From the NCBI GenBank assembly GCA_025997045.1, contig BNUB01000104.1, positions 1 through 6,226 on the forward strand: a stretch of DNA of 6,226 bases, given 5' to 3'. Every line of letters begins with the position of its first letter. Position 1 is the stretch's first letter. A program made the translations under genes and the position numbers. The notes beneath the pieces are model-generated. The model was not told the origin of the DNA. It worked only from the letters and a program-made list of their open reading frames with translations, and did not search any database. Below are positions 1 to 6,226 of the stretch, piece after piece. Source of the stretch: Betaproteobacteria bacterium. Lineage in GTDB: Bacteria; Pseudomonadota; Gammaproteobacteria; Burkholderiales; Rhodocyclaceae.

Positions 1-1011
1 CTCCGTTTTGCGCTCCTCTGTTGCATGGCATGCCTGTCCAGCCCTCCCGCCCTCGCGGATTACACCACGCGGGAAGACGTCCGCCTGTTCATCGACGAAA
101 TTGCCACGCGCAACCACCTCGACCCCGCGCCCATTCGCGTCGCGCTGGCACGCGCCCGCTTCGACCCCCGCGTCATCCGCCTGATCCAGCCCTCCACGGC
201 ACCCGTCGCCCGCTCGTGGGAACGCTACCGCAGCCAGTTTCTTGATCCCGGCCACCTTGATGGCGGCCTCGAATTCTGGACACGCTACGCCCCGATTCTG
301 CAACGTGCACAGACCCGCTACGGCGTCCCTGCCGAGATCATCATCGCCATCATCGGCGTCGAAACCTCATACGGACGCAATACCGGCAAATTCGAAACCC
401 TGTCCTCTCTGGCAACCCTGGCTTTCGACTACCCACCCCGCGCCGAGCTGTTCCGCGCCGAGCTTGAAGCCCTGTTCCTGCTCGCACGCGAACAGGGGAA
501 AAACCCAGCCGATTACAGCGGCTCCTATGCCGGCGCCCTGGGCTACCCGCAGTTTCTCCCCAGCAGCCTGCGCAAATACGCGGTGGATTTCGATGACGAC
601 GGCAAAATCGACTTCGACACCCATGCCGATGACGCCATCGGCAGCGTCGCAAACTACCTGCATGAATACGGCTGGCAAAGCGGCGCTCACATCGCCATCC
701 CGGCCACCCTGGGCACAAACACCGACCCGGCACCGCTCACCGCCGCCGGCATCCTGCCCACCCTGACCCCGGCGCAACTCGAGGCCAGCAACATCGCCCC
801 CCGCTCCGGCCCCTACCCCGCCGCACTGGCAACCCTGATCGACCTCGAAACCCCGGCCAAAGAAACGGAATACTGGCTCGGCTACAACAATTTCTATGTC
901 ATCACCCGTTACAACCGCAGCAGCTTCTACGCCATGGCAGTTTTCAGTCTCGCCCAGGCGCTACGCCAGCGCCACGACGCGGCTCAGGTGATTAATCCGG
1001 CAGCAAAATAG
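1..1011 (+). CDS. mltB: MltB-family lytic murein transglycosylase, 5' end cut by the window
   Basis: Soluble-type lytic transglycosylase of the MltB/Slt35 family. It cleaves the MurNAc-GlcNAc bond of peptidoglycan in the periplasm, leaving a 1,6-anhydroMurNAc end. The frame is open from base 1, and the residues before the first ATG (base 25) continue a hydrophobic signal-peptide core ending in PPALA followed by DYTT. The true start therefore lies upstream, and 336 residues are visible. The catalytic Glu sits in GVETSYG (codon 361-363). Next come the family's YAGALGYPQFLPSS segment and an EF-hand-like loop DFDDDGKIDF (586-615), the calcium site known from E. coli Slt35. The C-terminus has the typical NNFYVITRYNRSSFYAMAV block. 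The core is complete and ends in TAG. The cleavage site looks like signal peptidase I: the cysteines in the signal (LLCCMAC) do not form a good lipobox, unlike lipoprotein MltB of E. coli, so a free periplasmic SltB-like enzyme is likely. The gene converges on the lpx operon. Confidence 0.93.
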   Translation, partial: LRFALLCCMACLSSPPALADYTTREDVRLFIDEIATRNHLDPAPIRVALARARFDPRVIRLIQPSTAPVARSWERYRSQFLDPGHLDGGLEFWTRYAPILQRAQTRYGVPAEIIIAIIGVETSYGRNTGKFETLSSLATLAFDYPPRAELFRAELEALFLLAREQGKNPADYSGSYAGALGYPQFLPSSLRKYAVDFDDDGKIDFDTHADDAIGSVANYLHEYGWQSGAHIAIPATLGTNTDPAPLTAAGILPTLTPAQLEASNIAPRSGPYPAALATLIDLETPAKETEYWLGYNNFYVITRYNRSSFYAMAVFSLAQALRQRHDAAQVINPAAK

Positions 1012-1018
1012 CGCGTCC

Positions 1019-1041
1019 TGCCGCAGTGAGGCGGTATTTTT
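1019..1041 (+). terminator. Probable Rho-independent terminator of mltB
   Basis: Seven bases after the mltB stop, TGCCGC (1019-1024) can pair with GCGGTA (1031-1036) around a 6-base loop. The stem has 6 bp, one of them G-U, and is followed at once by five T (1037-1041). The stem is short and the T run modest, so it may be weak. On the minus strand no T run follows the stem directly, so it is not a convincing terminator for the opposing operon. A competing 5-bp pairing CCTGC (1017-1021) with GCAGG (1042-1046) is also possible. Confidence 0.55.
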
Positions 1042-1142
1042 GCAGGCGGCTGCGATTCCCGAATCTCCGCATTGCCCAATGCTTATGAAAAACAGGGAAC
1101 ATTTCACTAAAACCGCGAACCGCCCCGACGAAAACCCGCAGC

Positions 1143-1994
1143 TTACCCCTCGTGTAACCCGACGAGTTTCGCGCCACCCCAAGCCTGAGCCTTCCCGCAA
1201 ACCCGCCGCTGCCGGGCCTGCTCGAACAGACAAATCGCCGCCGCCGCCCCCACGTTAAGCGACTCGACCCCGGCGGCCATCGGGATGGTGACGATTGCGG
1301 TGGCGCGCGCCAGCAAGGGGGCGCATACGCCCTGCCCTTCGGCGCCGAACAGCCAGATTAGCGGACAGGCCAGATCGACGGCATATACGTCCTCCGCATT
1401 TGCGCTGAGGCCCGTGGCGATCACTTTGCCGGGGTAGTCATGCAACAAGGCCAGCACGTCGACCTGCTCGGAGATGGAGAGGTGGAAGTGGGCGCCCATG
1501 CCGGCGCGCAGGACTTTGGGCGCCCAGGCCTGGGCGCAGCCCGGGGTCAGCCAGATCGTGCCTACGCCTGCGGCGACGGCGGTGCGCAGGATGGAGCCCA
1601 GATTGCCGGGGTCTTGTACGGCGTCCAGCACGACGACCGCACCCTCCCCGGCATTGCTCGCTGCGGCGGAGACTTCCGGAATGGCGACGCGGGCGAGAAT
1701 GCCGGTTGGCGTCTCGACCGTGCTGATGCGCTCAAAGAGCGCGTCGGGCACGCACAAGGGTTCCAGCCCGACGGGCAAACGGGCGAGCAAGGCGGCGATC
1801 TCCGTATTGTTGCGCCCACTCATCGACACGCAGACTTCCAGGAGCGGCACACCGGCGTCGAGGGCGCAGTCCAGCAGATGGGGGCCATCGAGCAGGGTCT
1901 GGCCGTGTCTGTGGCGCTCACGGGGGTTGGCGGCCAGGGCGGCAAGCAACTTGATGCGGGGGTTGTCCCGCGAGCTGATGTATAACACTTTCAT
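1143..1994 (-). CDS. TrmH/SpoU-family RNA 2'-O-methyltransferase
   Basis: A 283-residue SPOUT-class methyltransferase that would transfer a methyl group from S-adenosylmethionine to a ribose 2'-OH of rRNA or tRNA in the cytoplasm. All three SpoU motifs are present: motif 1 around LDAVQDPGNLGSILRTA (residues 123-139, with Asn131 and Arg137), motif 2 LFGAEGQG (215-222, Glu219), and motif 3 IPMAAGVESLNVGAAAA (237-253, with Ser245-Leu-Asn). These form the trefoil-knot cofactor site. The N-terminal 100 residues (SSRDNPRIK, then LLDGPHLL) look like the substrate-binding domain of the YsgA/RlmB-type group. The target nucleotide cannot be read from sequence, so no symbol is given. The ATG overlaps the stop of the upstream gene as ATGA (1991-1994) and has only a weak Shine-Dalgarno, which points to translational coupling. 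The gene ends in TAA as the last gene of the operon, with no obvious terminator behind it. Confidence 0.9.
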   Translation of the reverse strand: MKVLYISSRDNPRIKLLAALAANPRERHRHGQTLLDGPHLLDCALDAGVPLLEVCVSMSGRNNTEIAALLARLPVGLEPLCVPDALFERISTVETPTGILARVAIPEVSAAASNAGEGAVVVLDAVQDPGNLGSILRTAVAAGVGTIWLTPGCAQAWAPKVLRAGMGAHFHLSISEQVDVLALLHDYPGKVIATGLSANAEDVYAVDLACPLIWLFGAEGQGVCAPLLARATAIVTIPMAAGVESLNVGAAAAICLFEQARQRRVCGKAQAWGGAKLVGLHEG

Positions 1995-2428
1995 ATCCCG
2001 AGGCCGAAGGTTGCCACCGTGGCGGTGAGCGTCACCAGCACCAGCACGATGTCAAAGCAGCGCCCCAGGCGGTTCATTGCGGTCTGGATGTGCGCTTTAT
2101 CGCCCCCGCGCGCCGCCGTGCATAGCCGCGCCCACGCTCCCATGCCCACGCTGGCGAATACGGCGATCGCCGCGGTGCCGGTCACGGCCATCAACTGCCA
2201 GGCGAGCGGCAGGGTGTCGATTTGGGGGTCGAGCAGACGAGAAATGCCGGAGATCAGGATCAGGGCAATGGCGATGCGGGAAAAAGAGAAGAAGCGCGCC
2301 AACACTTCCATCCAGATCCCGAGCGCCAGCGCCGAAGGCGCGAGGCAGACGCGGATGAACACCATGCCCCCCACCCAGAACACAATCCCGGTCAGGTGCA
2401 CAAACAGAATCAGGTGGCGCAATCCCAT
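1991..2428 (-). CDS. CopD-like four-helix membrane protein of unknown function
   Basis: A small integral inner-membrane protein of 145 residues. Four hydrophobic segments are visible at about 5-27, 46-64, 80-102 and 124-143, joined by short loops with basic residues. The first helix carries His5 and His11 followed by FWVGGMVF, the H-x(n)-W-x-GG pattern of the CopD/HemJ-like superfamily. The HemJ signature YLPRLFVYH is absent, so protoporphyrinogen oxidase activity is not claimed. The start at 2428 is chosen because it lies one base after the rnhB stop and begins directly with the first helix. A longer in-frame opening to 2575 would add 49 Arg-rich residues overlapping rnhB, and I reject it. 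A possible GGAGG lies 12 bases upstream, which is rather far, so coupling to rnhB is likely. The function is unknown; copper, heme or another role cannot be decided from the sequence. Confidence 0.8.
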   Translation of the reverse strand: MGLRHLILFVHLTGIVFWVGGMVFIRVCLAPSALALGIWMEVLARFFSFSRIAIALILISGISRLLDPQIDTLPLAWQLMAVTGTAAIAVFASVGMGAWARLCTAARGGDKAHIQTAMNRLGRCFDIVLVLVTLTATVATFGLGI

Positions 2429-2429
2429 G

Positions 2430-3047
2430 TCAGCGGTGCGCCTCCCACAACGAACCCTGGGCGAGCAACGCCCGCACCGGGGCAAAACTCTTGCGATAAA
2501 AATCCGCAATGCCGTAGGTGCGGATGGCCGCGAGATGTGCTGCGGTCGGATAGCCTTTGTGCCGCGCCAGGCCAAACTGGGGATAACGGCGGTCGAGTTC
2601 CACCATCATTTCGTCGCGCACGGTCTTGGCCAGAATGGAGGCCGCCGAGATCGCCGGTTCCAGCGCATCGCCGCCGACAAGGGTGCGCACGGGCACATTC
2701 AGGGGCGGCGCGCAGTTGCCATCGACCCACGCTTCCGCAGGCGCAGGCGTCAGCGCTTCCACGGCGCGTTTCATTGCCAGCATGCTGGCGTGCAGGATGT
2801 TGAGGCGGTCGATCTCTGCCACCGACGCCTCTGCCACCGCCCAGGCCAGGGCGCGTTCGCGGATCAAAACCGCCAGACGCTCACGCGCTGCGGCGGAGAG
2901 TTTCTTTGAATCCTTGAGCCCCGCGATCGGTCGCGCCGGGTCGAGAATGACCGCCGCGGCCACGACCGGGCCACACAAGGGGCCACGCCCCGCTTCATCG
3001 ACACCGCAAATCAGGCGCGGAATGGCGCTGTCTTCAGCGCCGGTCAT
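2430..3047 (-). CDS. rnhB: Ribonuclease HII
   Basis: A 205-residue cytoplasmic endonuclease that cuts the RNA strand of RNA-DNA hybrids and 5' of single ribonucleotides embedded in DNA, starting ribonucleotide excision repair. Visible landmarks are [19 protein letters not shown] (15-33), LKDSKKLS (44-51), [10 protein letters not shown] (83-92), WVDGN (107-111), [17 protein letters not shown] (125-141) and the HKGYPT segment. By alignment with E. coli the metal-binding acidic residues are Asp17, Glu18, Asp109 and Asp127, all present. The residue before the last motif Asp is Gly where E. coli has Lys-Gly-Asp. Length and full motif order indicate an intact enzyme. The start overlaps the end of lpxB by 14 bases and has a good Shine-Dalgarno. 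rnhB directly after lpxB is a widely conserved proteobacterial arrangement. Confidence 0.96.
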   Translation of the reverse strand: MTGAEDSAIPRLICGVDEAGRGPLCGPVVAAAVILDPARPIAGLKDSKKLSAAARERLAVLIRERALAWAVAEASVAEIDRLNILHASMLAMKRAVEALTPAPAEAWVDGNCAPPLNVPVRTLVGGDALEPAISAASILAKTVRDEMMVELDRRYPQFGLARHKGYPTAAHLAAIRTYGIADFYRKSFAPVRALLAQGSLWEAHR

Positions 3048-4203
3048 GGCGGCTCCCTAAACTTTCCTGCAGATAAGGCAGTATCGCCTCTGCCGCACGG
3101 GCGGCGGCATCGCAGCGCAGCGTCTGGTGCAGCGCCGTGAACCGCTCCGTGAGCGCCGCGCACGCGGCAGGGTCGTTGAGCCAGCGCTCGATTGCGTCCG
3201 CCAGCGCCTGCGGGGTCGCCTCGTCCTGGAGTAATTCCGGCACCACACAGGCTTCGCTCAGAATATTGGGCAGGCCCACCCAGGGCAAATAGGCCATCCG
3301 CTTCAGCAGCCGATATTGCCACTTGCCCATGCGGTAGCTGATCACCATCGGGCGTTTGAGCAGCGCCGCCTCAAGGCTGGCGGTACCGCTTGCCACCAGC
3401 ACCACGTCGGCAGCGGTCATGCCGTCTACCGCGTGACCGAACAGCATGCGCAGCGGCAATTCACGCTGCTTGCTGTGGTGCAGCGCGGCGACAAACAGCT
3501 CGCGGGTCTCGCGGGTCGCCAGCGGCACGAGGAAAAGCGCATCAGGATGGCGCTCGGCGAGCAAGGCGGCGGTGGCGATGAAACGCTCGGCGAGATTGCG
3601 CACTTCGGATTCGCGGCTGCCCGGCAACAGGGCGATGATTTTGGCCTGCGGCGGCAAGCCCAGACGCTCCCGCGCCGCGGCGCGGTCGGGATGGAGCGGC
3701 AAGGCGTCGGCGAAAGGATGGCCAACGAAAGTCACCGGAATCCCGGCGCGCTCATAGATCGGGGCCTCGAACGGGAACAGGCACAACATCCGCGTCACCG
3801 AGCGGGCGATATTGCGGATGCGCCCGCCCCGCCACGCCCAGATGGAGGGGCTGACGAAATGAATCGCCGGGATGTCGTCGCCCTTGATCCGCGCTTCGAG
3901 CCACAAATTGAAATCCGGCGCATCGACGCCGATGAACGCTGCGGGCCGGGAGTGGAGCACCCTGGACAGCAACTGGCGACGAATGCTGGACAGGGTGCGG
4001 TAGCGCCGGATGGCATCGACATAGCCATGGACGGAGAGCAAGTCCATCGGCCACAGCGCCTCGAACCCTTCGGCCTGCATGCGCGGCCCGCCAATACCGT
4101 AGAACCCGGCATCGGGCAGATGCACCCGGATAGCGCGAATCAGGTGAGCCGCGAGTTGATCTCCGGAGGATTCCCCGGCCACCATGGCGATGACAGGCGC
4201 CAT
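3034..4203 (-). CDS. lpxB: Lipid-A-disaccharide synthase
   Basis: A 389-residue GT19 glycosyltransferase, peripheral on the inner membrane. It joins UDP-2,3-diacylglucosamine and 2,3-diacylglucosamine 1-phosphate (lipid X) into the beta-1,6 tetraacyl disaccharide 1-phosphate of lipid A. Motifs in order are AGESSGD (9-15), GVDAPDFN (92-99), [10 protein letters not shown] (116-125), GHPFAD (161-166), LLPGSRESE (192-200), [11 protein letters not shown] and LPNIL. Asp94 and Arg197 align with E. coli Asp98 and Arg201, which are important for activity. Length is close to the 382 residues of E. coli LpxB, and no motif is missing. The start has a strong Shine-Dalgarno overlapping the lpxA stop region. 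Fifteen bases separate it from lpxA, and its 3' end runs into rnhB. Confidence 0.97.
   Translation of the reverse strand: MAPVIAMVAGESSGDQLAAHLIRAIRVHLPDAGFYGIGGPRMQAEGFEALWPMDLLSVHGYVDAIRRYRTLSSIRRQLLSRVLHSRPAAFIGVDAPDFNLWLEARIKGDDIPAIHFVSPSIWAWRGGRIRNIARSVTRMLCLFPFEAPIYERAGIPVTFVGHPFADALPLHPDRAAARERLGLPPQAKIIALLPGSRESEVRNLAERFIATAALLAERHPDALFLVPLATRETRELFVAALHHSKQRELPLRMLFGHAVDGMTAADVVLVASGTASLEAALLKRPMVISYRMGKWQYRLLKRMAYLPWVGLPNILSEACVVPELLQDEATPQALADAIERWLNDPAACAALTERFTALHQTLRCDAAARAAEAILPYLQESLGSRHDRR
3053..3058 (-). promoter_or_regulatory. Ribosome binding site of rnhB, inside lpxB
   Basis: Read on the minus strand, AGGGAG lies 5 bases before the rnhB ATG (3047). It sits within the last codons of lpxB, so the rnhB initiation site is translated by ribosomes finishing lpxB. 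It supports the chosen rnhB start despite the 14-base overlap. Confidence 0.65.
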
Positions 4204-4211
4204 ACGCCGTA

Positions 4212-4220
4212 CTCCTTCCT
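4212..4220 (-). promoter_or_regulatory. Strong ribosome binding site of lpxB
   Basis: On the minus strand AGGAAGGAG lies 8 bases before the lpxB ATG (4203), the best Shine-Dalgarno match in the operon. Its first two bases are the last two of the lpxA TAG stop, so the end of lpxA translation and the start of lpxB are physically linked. It fixes the lpxB start. Confidence 0.75.
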
Positions 4221-4989
4221 AGCGCACCAGTCCGCGCCCGGAGGCGCCAATAAAGTCAGAGAGAGGCTGCACTTCGGCGTGTTCGAGCGCGCTGGCGCTG
4301 ATCTTTTCGCGCGCTTCATCCAGCGTCAGCGCGCTGCGATAAAGCGTGCGATACGCCTGTTTGATGGCGCTGATCGCCGCAGCGGAAAAATCGCGCCGAC
4401 GCAAGCCTTCGCTGTTGATGCCATGCGGCCTGGCCGGGTTCCCCGCCACGGTCACATAGGGCGGCAAATCCTGCAACAGCACCGTACCCACGCCGCAGAA
4501 GCTGTGCGCGCCGACACGCACGAACTGATGCACACCGGTAAAGCCGCCCAGAATCGCCCAGTCCCCGACCTGCACATGACCGGCCAGGGTGGCGTTGTTG
4601 GCGAAGATGGCGTGATCGCCCACCACGCAGTCATGGGCGACATGCACGTAGGCCATCATCCAGTTGTCGCTGCCCACGCGGGTCAGCCCGCCCCCCTGCC
4701 GGGTGCCGACATTGACCGTGCAGCACTCGCGGAAGGTATTGTGATCGCCAATCTCAAGCCGGGTCGGCTCACCCTCGTATTTTTTGTCCTGCGGCTGTGC
4801 GCCGATCGAGCAGAACTGGAAAATCTCGTTGCCGCTGCCAATCCGGGTATGGCCTTCGATCACCACATGGGGGCCAATGCGCGTCCCCGCGCCGACCTCG
4901 ACATGCTCGCCGATGATCGAGTAAGGGCCGACTGCGACATCTTTCCCCAGCTTTGCCCCAGGATGAACGATGGCGGAAGGGTGAATCAT
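4219..4989 (-). CDS. lpxA: UDP-N-acetylglucosamine O-acyltransferase
   Basis: First enzyme of lipid A synthesis, a cytoplasmic trimer that moves an (R)-3-hydroxyacyl chain from ACP to the 3-OH of UDP-GlcNAc. The protein has 256 residues (E. coli 262). Left-handed beta-helix hexapeptide repeats cover about residues 1-180, followed by a helical C-terminal domain ending SGRGLVR, like E. coli STRGLIR. His119 in VHVAHDC aligns with the catalytic E. coli His125; His116, His138 and His154 align with His122, His144 and His160. The residue aligned with the E. coli acyl-length ruler Gly173 is Val167 (codon 4489-4491). The start at 4989 ([10 protein letters not shown]) matches the E. coli N-terminus and overlaps the fabZ stop as ATGA; a GAGG lies 8 bases before it. 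An upstream in-frame ATG at 5010 would add seven residues not seen in the family. Confidence 0.96.
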   Translation of the reverse strand: MIHPSAIVHPGAKLGKDVAVGPYSIIGEHVEVGAGTRIGPHVVIEGHTRIGSGNEIFQFCSIGAQPQDKKYEGEPTRLEIGDHNTFRECCTVNVGTRQGGGLTRVGSDNWMMAYVHVAHDCVVGDHAIFANNATLAGHVQVGDWAILGGFTGVHQFVRVGAHSFCGVGTVLLQDLPPYVTVAGNPARPHGINSEGLRRRDFSAAAISAIKQAYRTLYRSALTLDEAREKISASALEHAEVQPLSDFIGASGRGLVR

Positions 4990-5429
4990 TCCTTCGTCCT
5001 CACCGCGCACATCAGTTCAGCCTCGGTCACGACCTGACCATCAACCCGGGCGACCCCCTGATATTTGTAAATGCTGCGCTTGCTGTGGGTGACATCGACA
5101 TCAAACACGATCTGATCGCCGGGCACGACCTGGCGCTTGAACCTGACCTTGTCGATACCGGCAAACAGCACAACGGAATTTTCGTCCAGTTTCGCCCCGG
5201 TACTTTTGAACGACAACAAGGCCGCAGCCTGCGCCATCGCCTCGATGATCAGCACCCCCGGCATCACCGGATGATGCGGGAAATGGCCGGGGAAAAACGG
5301 CTCGTTCATGGTCACGTTTTTAAGCGCCCGGATGCGCTTGCCCTCTTCAATCTCCAACACCCGGTCGATAAGGAGGAAGGGGTAGCGATGCGGCAGATAC
5401 TGAAGGATTTCGTTGATGTCCATGACCAT
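4986..5429 (-). CDS. fabZ: 3-hydroxyacyl-[acyl-carrier-protein] dehydratase FabZ
   Basis: Hot-dog fold dehydratase of type II fatty acid synthesis, which converts (R)-3-hydroxyacyl-ACP to trans-2-enoyl-ACP in the cytoplasm. The protein has 147 residues. It opens with the family's [17 protein letters not shown]. The active site His49 lies in [14 protein letters not shown] and Glu63 in [12 protein letters not shown], with the normal 14-residue spacing. The conserved [14 protein letters not shown] segment follows. FabZ uses the same 3-hydroxyacyl-ACP pool as LpxA and LpxD, whose genes flank it, so co-expression balances phospholipid and lipid A supply. The start is uncertain by two codons: ATG at 5429 (MVMD) or 5423 (MDINEIL). 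Neither has a well-placed Shine-Dalgarno; a GAGGAG lies 15 bases before 5429. The short 6-base gap to lpxD suggests re-initiation. The stop overlaps the lpxA start. Confidence 0.96.
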   Translation of the reverse strand: MVMDINEILQYLPHRYPFLLIDRVLEIEEGKRIRALKNVTMNEPFFPGHFPHHPVMPGVLIIEAMAQAAALLSFKSTGAKLDENSVVLFAGIDKVRFKRQVVPGDQIVFDVDVTHSKRSIYKYQGVARVDGQVVTEAELMCAVRTKE

Positions 5430-5435
5430 GATGTT

Positions 5436-6226
5436 TCAGTGCTGCTCCTCTTTTTTCAACTGTTGCTCAAGAACGCGGATTCTGTCGGCGAGCGCATCCA
5501 GATGACGCAGATGGGAGAAATTCTTCGCCCATGCCCCATGCTCCTGCGCCAGCACGGAAGAGGTGTACACCCCCGGCTTGCGAATCGACTTGGCGACCAG
5601 CGTCCACGCTGAAATCACCACGTCATCGGCAATGGTGATGTGGCCCGAGATCCCGGCCTGACCGCCTATCATGCAGCGCGCCCCGATGTGGGCGCTGCCC
5701 GCAACCCCGGCACAAGCCGCCATCACGGTGTGATCGCCAACATGAACGTTGTGCGCAATCTGGATCTGGTTGTCGAGCTTGACCCCGTTGCCGAGCACCG
5801 TATCGCCCATCGCGCCACGGTCGATCGTGGTATTGGCGCCGATCTCGACATCGTTGCCGATCACCACCCGGCCGATCTGGGGAATCTTGACCCAGGAACC
5901 TGCCGCTTCACGCGCAAAACCAAAGCCGTCCGCGCCGATCACCACCCCGGAATGCACGATACAGTTGTCGCCGATCACGCAATTGGCATAGATCGTCACC
6001 CGAGGGGCGATGTAGGTGCCACGACCGATTTTCACCCCGGCGCCGATGTAACTGCCCGCGCCGATCATGACTTCATCCCCAAGCTCCACCCCGGCTTCCA
6101 CCACCGCGCCAGCATTGACCGCCACCGTCGTCGGCAACACCGCACGCACCGAGGCGCTGGGGTGTATCCCCGCCACGGGGGGAAGCCGGGGATGGAAAAG
6201 CTGGCTGAGGTGGGCGAAATAAAGAT
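5436..6226 (-). CDS. lpxD: UDP-3-O-(3-hydroxyacyl)glucosamine N-acyltransferase, 5' end cut by the window
   Basis: Third step of the lipid A pathway: it N-acylates UDP-3-O-acylglucosamine with a 3-hydroxyacyl chain from ACP. The 262 visible residues contain the end of the N-terminal uridine-binding domain ([11 protein letters not shown] aligns with E. coli YARMAQILDTTP), the whole left-handed beta-helix of hexapeptide repeats, and a C-terminal helix rich in Leu, Arg, Glu and Lys ([15 protein letters not shown]). [19 protein letters not shown] and [11 protein letters not shown] are family signatures. His in QIAHNV (codon 5751-5753) matches catalytic E. coli His239, and His in SGHITI (5640-5642) matches His276. 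A GTG at 6176 is only an internal valine codon, because the homologous frame continues to the window edge; roughly 80 N-terminal residues are missing. A Trp (5604-5606) stands where E. coli has Met288, next to the acyl-chain chamber. Confidence 0.95.
   Translation of the reverse strand, partial: LYFAHLSQLFHPRLPPVAGIHPSASVRAVLPTTVAVNAGAVVEAGVELGDEVMIGAGSYIGAGVKIGRGTYIAPRVTIYANCVIGDNCIVHSGVVIGADGFGFAREAAGSWVKIPQIGRVVIGNDVEIGANTTIDRGAMGDTVLGNGVKLDNQIQIAHNVHVGDHTVMAACAGVAGSAHIGARCMIGGQAGISGHITIADDVVISAWTLVAKSIRKPGVYTSSVLAQEHGAWAKNFSHLRHLDALADRIRVLEQQLKKEEQH

Noticed and set aside
961..1233. Minus-strand open frames spanning the gap and the methyltransferase 3' end
   Set aside because: They overlap both flanking genes, lack a good start signal, and their products show no family resemblance.
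1440..2028. Two overlapping plus-strand open frames opposite the RNA methyltransferase gene
   Set aside because: The minus-strand gene has all three SpoU motifs; the plus-strand products look like no known protein and depend on GC-rich antisense codons.
2429..2575. Longer N-terminus for the CopD-like protein, starting at 2575
   Set aside because: The extra 49 residues are Arg- and Pro-rich, overlap the 3' end of rnhB in another frame, and come before a natural membrane-helix start at 2428.
2019..2909. A 296-codon open frame on the plus strand opposite rnhB and the copD-like gene
   Set aside because: Antisense shadow; Arg-rich, low-complexity translation with no family features, while both opposite-strand genes are well supported.
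4990..5010. Upstream start for lpxA at 5010 (MRGEDEG extension)
   Set aside because: The family begins at the MI-x-x-SA motif, and the ATGA overlap with the fabZ stop at 4986-4989 is the expected coupled start.
3316..5037. A 573-codon open frame on the plus strand, antisense to lpxB and lpxA
   Set aside because: It lies opposite two genes with full motif sets. Its translation is low in hydrophobic order and shows no recognisable domain. Long antisense frames are expected in GC-rich genes with strongly biased third positions.
5436..6176. lpxD starting at the GTG at 6176
   Set aside because: The same frame continues to the window edge with residues matching the LpxD N-terminal domain, so the GTG is an internal Val codon.
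4219..6226. Repeated hexapeptide pattern in lpxA and lpxD as a possible DNA repeat or duplication
   Set aside because: These are the normal left-handed beta-helix repeats at protein level of two related acyltransferases; there is no recent DNA-level duplication visible.

Overview
The window is a stretch of ordinary, conserved chromosome from a GC-rich Gram-negative bacterium, most likely a betaproteobacterium (Rhodocyclales or a close relative). That placement rests on protein similarity recalled from memory, the strong G/C bias at third codon positions, and the gene order. I cannot name the species. Codons run tightly packed, and I see no insertion sequence, phage gene, CRISPR array, tRNA or rRNA.

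Layout. Bases 1-1011 on the plus strand hold the 3' part of an MltB-family lytic transglycosylase gene whose start lies off the left edge. A 131-base gap (1012-1142) follows, with a likely terminator for that gene. The rest is one compact minus-strand operon, read from right to left: lpxD (start off the right edge), fabZ, lpxA, lpxB, rnhB, a small CopD-like membrane protein gene, and a TrmH/SpoU-family RNA methyltransferase gene. The two transcription units converge at the gap. Junctions in the operon are: lpxD-fabZ 6 bases apart, fabZ-lpxA overlapping by 4 (ATGA), lpxA-lpxB 15 apart, lpxB-rnhB overlapping by 14, rnhB-copD-like 1 apart, copD-like-methyltransferase overlapping by 4 (ATGA). This leaves no room for internal promoters outside coding sequence and suggests translational coupling.

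How the genes work together. LpxA, LpxD and LpxB are the acyltransferases and the disaccharide synthase of the Raetz lipid A pathway. FabZ is the fatty-acid dehydratase that competes with LpxA and LpxD for 3-hydroxyacyl-ACP. Their co-transcription is the classic arrangement that balances phospholipid and lipopolysaccharide synthesis. rnhB (RNase HII) is the usual passenger after lpxB. The last two genes replace the dnaE that follows rnhB in E. coli. The opposing mltB gene also serves the cell envelope, by peptidoglycan remodelling, but is a separate unit.

I did not find a new biological system here. The points most worth a second look are a valine at the acyl-chain 'ruler' position of LpxA, which predicts a shorter primary acyl chain than in E. 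coli, and the uncharacterised CopD-like protein tied into the operon.
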